From contig NC_084938.1 in NCBI RefSeq assembly GCF_958298935.1, positions 27,013,501 through 27,077,500 on the forward strand: a DNA stretch of 64,000 bases, written 5' to 3'. This DNA is from Phragmites australis. Taxonomy: Eukaryota; Streptophyta; Magnoliopsida; Poales; Poaceae. The notes under the pieces are model-generated. The model was given only the letters and a program-made list of their open reading frames with translations. It was not told where the DNA came from and made no database searches. Shown here in pieces: positions 58,655 to 64,000 of the stretch (within the stretch, counting starts at the first letter, position 1; the number at the start of each line of letters is the position of its first letter). A program made the translations under genes and the position numbers.

Positions 58655-60746
58655 TCACTGCATCTCGAACCGTTTGGCAATCAGCACGCTCATGTCAAGA
58701 TACCTCTGGGCACAATTCGTCAGGCAAGTTGTCTCTCCGGAGCTGAACTTGCTTCCTGGGGTGCTGGTGATGCATTTGTCCCAGCACACGCTTGTTAGCT
58801 TGCCGACCATCTCGCCCACCAGCGCCTTCTGCTGCTCTTGCTGCAATGTTACAGAACTTCCGATGAGATTTATTTACTCATTCACAGAAGATAACAAACA
58901 TGTCTATGCTAGCTAAAATGAATAATCATGCATTCTTGCAGAAGTTAGAAAAATTTGAAGAATGTAAAAAAAAAAAAAATCAATATCAAATCTTGTTTCT
59001 TGCTATGCAGTGTGGGGATACAAATCAAGAAGGCACTGAATTGGTGATACCGCAACAGATCTAGCGAGGCCAGGGTTATCCAAGAATCAAGCATAAGCAT
59101 GTCAAGTAGGTGAAAGCTAAATATCAATTTAGCATATGCTTCTTAATCTGCAACAGTAACTTGATAAAATGGCAAGCAGGAGCTAGAGTTAAAAAACCAA
59201 AAGAAGGCCAAAGTCATCCTCTAATAGCTTAAGTGACTAAATTACGATCTCTCTGTTAAGTTACAGTAGCACCGGCAAATCATTCCTTTGGCTAACACAT
59301 CTTGAAAGTGATGCTAAACCAGCTCCTAAAAAACAAAGTCTAGAAATATACATGGAGAGTGGCTAACAAATTTCACCACAGCACTCTAAACTTACAGGAC
59401 CGTCACAGCTGATCCCCTAACTTGGAAAATTAGGTTTTCTGCTCCATACAGTTGCTAATGTTCACATGCTAAATCATTCTCTCACTTAACTACCAACATT
59501 ATCCACCGCGAGGTCCAATCAATACGAGGTGATGATCCAATAATCAAGCTAAATTTGGCTCAATTAAAACTCCTAAAAGGCTTGCTGGCCTTATAGTTCA
59601 GAATGGTGGACCCAAGAGCATAGGAGGGAGTTGTTGAGTGGGTATCCCACTCACCTTTCAGTTGACTGCTGAGATAAACTGCACGAATTACTGCACCAAT
59701 GTTGGTGTATTAACAGACTCCCAAAAATTAACTACTCAAGCAGGGTCCCTTTTTTTCTCTTCTCTATCTTATACCACCTTCTAAAGCTAGGATTGTGCAC
59801 TAGAACACGTTCCTGGTGGCCCAAATGTAATTACACATGATACGTCGGCAGTTGCTGAGGCACTAGGATTTGCAAGAGTTTTAGCTAAGCCCATTAGCTT
59901 AATTATTGGATCATCACCTTATGTTGATTGAACCCCCACGTTAGACAATTTTTACAGCCAAGTGAGATTATGACTTAGCATGCAAGCAGTAGCAACTAGC
60001 AAGTTTAGAGAGTAGAGAACCTCATCTTCAGGTTTATAGCTAAGACAACCGTCCAAGCTAGGGTAGCTTTGAGCTTTCTCTGCCCTATGCTATCATAATG
60101 TGTTTGCCATTTTCAGAGTATGCTCACACTAAGTGTCTCTGCCTCATGTATTACTATGACAGTATGCTTATGAACTATTTCACATCAATTAGGGGTTCTG
60201 AGCACCTTATACCTAACACAATAGCCAATCACAAGATTTGACACCAGTTGCAAGATACAGACAGTAATCATCTTATTCTGCAGCTAACAACTAACTCTAA
60301 TACAACCACGAGTTTCATGATGCCTCTACTTCACCTCTGATCAAGACGCAGAATCTCAAATCTACCAACCTAGCACAAGTGAACAGACCCTGAACTTAAC
60401 ATTCGCAACCTAGCACAGCTGAACAAATCAATAACTTAAACAGGCGTCGCTAATAAAATGAAAGACTCCTAACCAACGCAAATCGCATCTTTAAATCCAC
60501 ATCGCGCCCTCATCGTGCCTCTAAGAAGCTTGAGATGCGCCACTAATTGCATAAACAAAGAGATAGTACTTCTCCGAAGAAATTTTCCATCCCAGAATGT
60601 AATGAATCGGTGCGCGCATGCCCAGATACAGCGGAGCTTCCGCCTTACTGAACAACAACAGTGCACGCTCTCTGACACCGGATACGAGCAAGAGGAAGAA
60701 GCTCTCTCACCTGGAGGAATCGCTGCATGTCGGCGGAGTTATCCAT
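58655..60746 (-). CDS. TIM8: Mitochondrial import inner membrane translocase subunit TIM8, two exons
   Basis: Exon 1 60,746-60,711 (MDNSADMQRFLQ) and exon 2 58,840-58,655, split by a 1.87-kb GT-AG intron; 73 aa in total. TIM8 is a small intermembrane-space chaperone that, with TIM13, escorts hydrophobic precursors to the TIM22 carrier-import complex. The twin CX3C motif is intact: C31-W-D-K-C35 and C51-L-T-N-C55, which form two disulfides in the folded hairpin. The family signature CITSTPGSKFSSGE lies between them, and the end LDMSVLIAKRFEMQ is typical of plant TIM8. The start codon is the only one giving the conserved MDNS...MQRFL N terminus. Confidence 0.95.
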
Positions 60747-61067
60747 GGCGCTCTCTCGACCCTAAACCCTAGCTCTGCTTTGGCTTGGGGAAGGGGATGG
60801 GGGACGCGGCCGCCGCCGGCTAGGATTTTGACGAAGCGGGTTTGGATCCTCGTCGGGCCGGGCTTTCTCATTTCAGTATGCGGCCCAACCCATTCAAACG
60901 GAATATTCTCCCGAATAAACCCGCGCGCGCGCGGCGTCTCCTTGTCCGGCGGCGGCGGCGGCGGTTCGGGTCTAAAAATATTCAAATCCTTCGGACACCG
61001 GCCGTCCAAATCGGGGAAAGAAATAGAAACAGAAAGGGGAAGCCAGCAGCGACGACCGGCGTCCGAA
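60747..61067. promoter_or_regulatory. Shared head-to-head promoter region between TIM8 and GDPD
   Basis: Only 321 bases separate the two start codons, which point away from each other. The segment is GC-rich, contains a GGC repeat run (about 60,948-60,963), GGGCCGGGC and TGCGGCCCAACCC, and no clear TATA box for either gene. This layout suggests a bidirectional, TATA-less housekeeping promoter. Confidence 0.65.
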
Positions 61068-62812
61068 ATGGCGTTCCCGGCGGCTACCATCCGCGCGGCG
61101 GCGCTGTGCCGGATCTCGGCGTCTGCTGCGGCCGGCGGGAGGCGCGAGCGGGAGCGGGAGCCGCCGTTCGCGCTGGCGGAGCGTGGGATGGTGGTGGGGG
61201 GCCACCGCGGGATGGGGGTGAACGCGGTGGGGGCGCCGCCCGGAGCGCGCGTCGGGGTCGCGAGGGAGCGGGAGAACACGCTGCTCTCCCTCGGCCGCGC
61301 CGCCGCGCTCGCGGCCGTCGCCTTCGTCGAGTTCGACGTCCAGGTTCGTGTCTCGCTTCGGAGCTAGTTGAGGTTTGGAATCGGAGCTGGCGTGCACCGC
61401 AGCATTGCGATGCAGGATTGGATGGTACTGTGGCTGATCAAGGAATGTGGGCTCTAGTGGACGCAACTAGCCAATAATTTTGTTGGAGCCCTCAATATCA
61501 ATCTCCGTGTGCAACTTGGATGAAGCAAGCGATCATACGTGAGGATGTGAAGTGAAGTTGGTTGATTTGTGTCCCAAATTCCCAATGTGGCAATGTACGA
61601 GCATATTGCAGCTTCTGGTCGAACTTATATAAACTGGAGTGCAATAGAATGTGAGCCATGGTAGTGTGATACCGTACCCAATTGTACAACATCGGTAGTG
61701 ATAGCGAATGTTTTTCAGTTCTAGAGTTCTGCATAAGCCAACTGTCAAGATTTTTAGTTGTTCATTACCATTCACTAGAGGCATTTCCGTTTAAATACTT
61801 GGCATCGCCACTAATCGATTGCCAAGTATATATTGATTAGAGTGTTATCAACGATAAACATCTGACACATAGACATTGGGCAGTCGAGGGAAGCATATTT
61901 GTTATAAACTTCAGTTTAGTGCAGCTGATTGATTCATTTTGGACACTGTTATTCCCTGACGCCGTCCATCTTCTCCCTCATTTTAAGATAACCAGATCGA
62001 TATGTGAAAGAATCATTAATCCCACCACTATGTTTTACAGGTCACGAAAGATGGCTGCCCAATAATCTTCCACGACGACTTCATCCTAACACAAGAAACT
62101 GTATGTTCTTGTTATCGTGCTGTTCGTTTAGTTTGTTTATGTACTATCCTATTCATCTATTGTAAAACTCTTTAGTTAAAACTGATTATTGTTGGAAGGT
62201 GTGTAGGGGTCTGTATATGAGAGGCGTGTTACTGATCTTCTCTTGGAAGAATTCCTTTCATATGGGCCACAAAAAGAATCTCGCAAGGTGCCTTCACTTT
62301 TTTTTCTATTTGTTTGTTCTGCGCAAAGTCCATGGATGCATGCTGAAGACGCTAATATATGTATTGACTGTTCAGGTCTCCAAGCCTTTACTTAGACGGA
62401 CAGGAGACGGCAGAGTCCTTAAGTGGAGTACAGAAGAAGATGATTCTCTTTGCACATTGCAAGAGGTCTTTGAACGTGTCAGTCCTCGTCTGGGATTTAA
62501 CATTGAGCTGAAGTTTGATGACAACATTATCTATCACAGGAAAGATCTTGAGTGTTCTCTTCAAGCTGTATTGCAAGTACGGCTTGTTGGCTTGTTGCCC
62601 TTCTTCGTATAGTACTTAGTACACTATCAATTAATTAGCATCCAGTCTATTGACAGCCATTTCGGTACTCAGAGGTGATGACTGATGTCCATAATGTTGT
62701 TGAATGGTTTTGGCAGGTCGTTTTTCAGTATGCTAGCAACAGACCAGTCTTTTTCTCAACTTTCCATCCTGATGCGGCGCGGATGATGCGGGAGCTCCAA
62801 AGCTTTTATCCT
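61068..62812 (+). CDS. Glycerophosphodiester phosphodiesterase (GDPD), 5' five exons, gene continues past the window
   Basis: Exons 61,068-61,343; 62,041-62,100; 62,207-62,287; 62,376-62,576; 62,717-62,812, all phase 0 with GT-AG introns, giving 238 residues so far. GDPDs hydrolyse glycerophosphodiesters to glycerol-3-phosphate and an alcohol, and help recycle phosphate from lipids. Visible active-site features: GGHRGMG (His46-Arg47), RERENTLLS, FVEFDV (Glu88, Asp90), KDGCPIIFHDD (His103) and FNIELKFD in exon 4. Exon 5 has NRPVFFSTFHPDAARMM. The arrangement fits plant GDPD1-3 type enzymes. The N-terminal about 40 residues are Ala/Arg-rich and might be a transit peptide. The C-terminal third of the barrel is not found before 64,000. 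Confidence 0.92.
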
Positions 62813-64000
62813 GTAAGTGCGCTTTGAAACGTCTTATGTTTTATGTCTGAATTGTTAGTCAAGTTGTCTCAATATGTAGTCTAGCTAGTATTGCACCGGT
62901 TATCTTTGACGCTGCTGCAAGGAAGAATCTTTGCATACACTCTTACACAAACTTCCAAAATCAATCTTAATGCCTCAAATTGTTGAAGAACAATCTGGTT
63001 GTGACTAACTTGCATCAGTCTTTCGAGTAGTACACCATAAGCAACTAGTTACTTTATGTGGGAATATGTTAAAGTCGAAATTTACTTTGTTACTTGAATA
63101 GACAATAAACCCATGAGATCAATAAGTGCAGTCGAGAAGTTACAGAGAGACATGGGAAGATTCAACAAATCTTTTTCTTGATTATTTTTCTCAGCTCTAC
63201 AATTCATATAACGTAGTGTTTAATATTTGGTGTATTAATCAGTAACCTGCAAGGTGGATGCTAGTTTTTTTTTTTTTTTTTTTGAAACGGAAGGTGGATG
63301 CTAGTAGGTACCTGCATTCTAAAGTCTAAACCAATATTTTCCTGATATTTGATTGTATAGTTTTATGATATGTGCTTCGGTAGTCCTCTTCTGTAAAAAG
63401 TTTACGAATCTCAAAGCGAACTATGATAACTAACCTAAGGGCAAATGTGGTAAAGAAAATCCAAACCAAACTGTTTTTTTCCCGCAAGGCTAACAAAATA
63501 TGTGTCGCTAGGTAATAGGAAGACTACGATTTCCCAGATCTTAATTTACTCAAATCCATCTTCATGTTTATAAGAATAAAATAAGGGCATGCATGTTGCC
63601 GAGATGAATGAGGGATACCAGCACGCGCGTCTAGATCGAGGCAAAAATAGGCAAGACGGTCAACAACTCTCTGCTAGTTCTTGCGATCAGTCTGATCTTA
63701 ATCTCCTTGGTCAAATAAACTACATGTTTCATCTCATCTCACACAAAAAAAATGGCTGGATCCGCGACGTGCAGTGCAGGCCGCCGGCGGCAGTTTTGGC
63801 TGCTGCGTTGTGAGAGATATGTCTTCTACAGATTCCCTAACTACGGAACTAACTGAACGTTAAAATTTCTGTCTCTAAATTTATGAAGTACGAATATGCC
63901 TCCTTCCAAACTAACAACATTGCTTTAAGATTCGTAATCATCTTGCAAAAGAGGACCACGGGAGCAAACCTCAAGTTTTATATCCAATTCTGATGTACAA
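62813..64000 (+). other. Intron of the GDPD gene to the window edge
   Basis: Follows a GTAAGT donor at 62,813. No further exon of the GDPD barrel could be identified, so the intron is at least 1.19 kb. It contains the tiny retroposon at 63,266-63,290. A 74-codon open frame (63,589-63,813) has no recognisable domain. Confidence 0.6.
63266..63290 (-). mobile_element. 25-bp remnant retroposon with a perfect 15-bp TSD
   Basis: Eighteen T followed by GAAACGG, flanked on both sides by AAGGTGGATGCTAGT (63,251-63,265 and 63,291-63,305). On the minus strand this is CCGTTTC plus a poly(A) tail, the extreme 3' end of a LINE- or SINE-type element. Confidence 0.8.

Noticed and set aside
60618..61367. 249-codon plus-strand ORF and several other long frames over the TIM8/GDPD interval
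   Set aside because: They are GC-driven open frames overlapping a promoter and the true GDPD exon 1, whose frame is supported by active-site motifs and splice sites.

Overview
The window is nuclear DNA from a grass (Poaceae, probably a panicoid). Evidence: GC-rich first exons, plant-type GT-AG introns, a SWEET11-type sucrose transporter gene very close to the rice family member, and dense grass-type transposons (CACTA, Tat-lineage Gypsy, Copia, PIF/Harbinger). No bacterial features, CRISPR arrays or rRNA genes were seen. All gene models below were built by hand from splice signals and reading-frame continuity.

Layout. 1-5,900: intergenic, with a 2.3-kb CACTA element (826-3,108). 6,548-9,837 (-): intact five-exon DHHC palmitoyltransferase gene. 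10,780-12,767: a truncated Copia LTR element sitting in the remnant of a CACTA end. 13,083-18,245: a SWEET11 copy (A) without exon 1, whose first intron is inflated by a probable Helitron and a tandem array. 19,313-20,362: a CACTA element carrying a YUCCA gene fragment. 21,449-40,740: a second SWEET11 copy (B) with all five exons and a core promoter, but with an 18.3-kb first intron. That intron holds three transposons nested one in another: outer CACTA 22,610-39,735, inner CACTA 23,100-38,522 (TSD ATT) and a young 14.0-kb Gypsy/Tat element 23,526-37,537 (TSD CTAGT). Copies A and B share the same exon-3 frameshift, so both look like pseudogenes.

40,834-48,520: a decayed Copia element inserted where the SWEET B C-terminal coding region should continue. 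49,061-52,993: a PIF/Harbinger element (TSD TAA) with a dead transposase and captured fragments of a RIX1/PELP1-like gene and a PPR gene. 53,146-55,810 (-): intact MORF/RIP organelle RNA-editing factor gene (395 aa). 57,313-57,942: a retroposed insertion with a 14-bp TSD. 58,655-60,746 (-): TIM8, head-to-head with 61,068-62,812 (+), the 5' part of a glycerophosphodiester phosphodiesterase gene that runs off the window.

The apparently functional host genes are PAT, MORF, TIM8 and GDPD, all housekeeping or organellar. The most unusual material is in the Gypsy element: a spliced antisense gene (1,054 aa) with its own antisense TATA box, an in-frame amber codon between gag-pro and pol, and a 73-bp G-box repeat array present in the 3' LTR but absent from the otherwise 99.7% identical 5' LTR.
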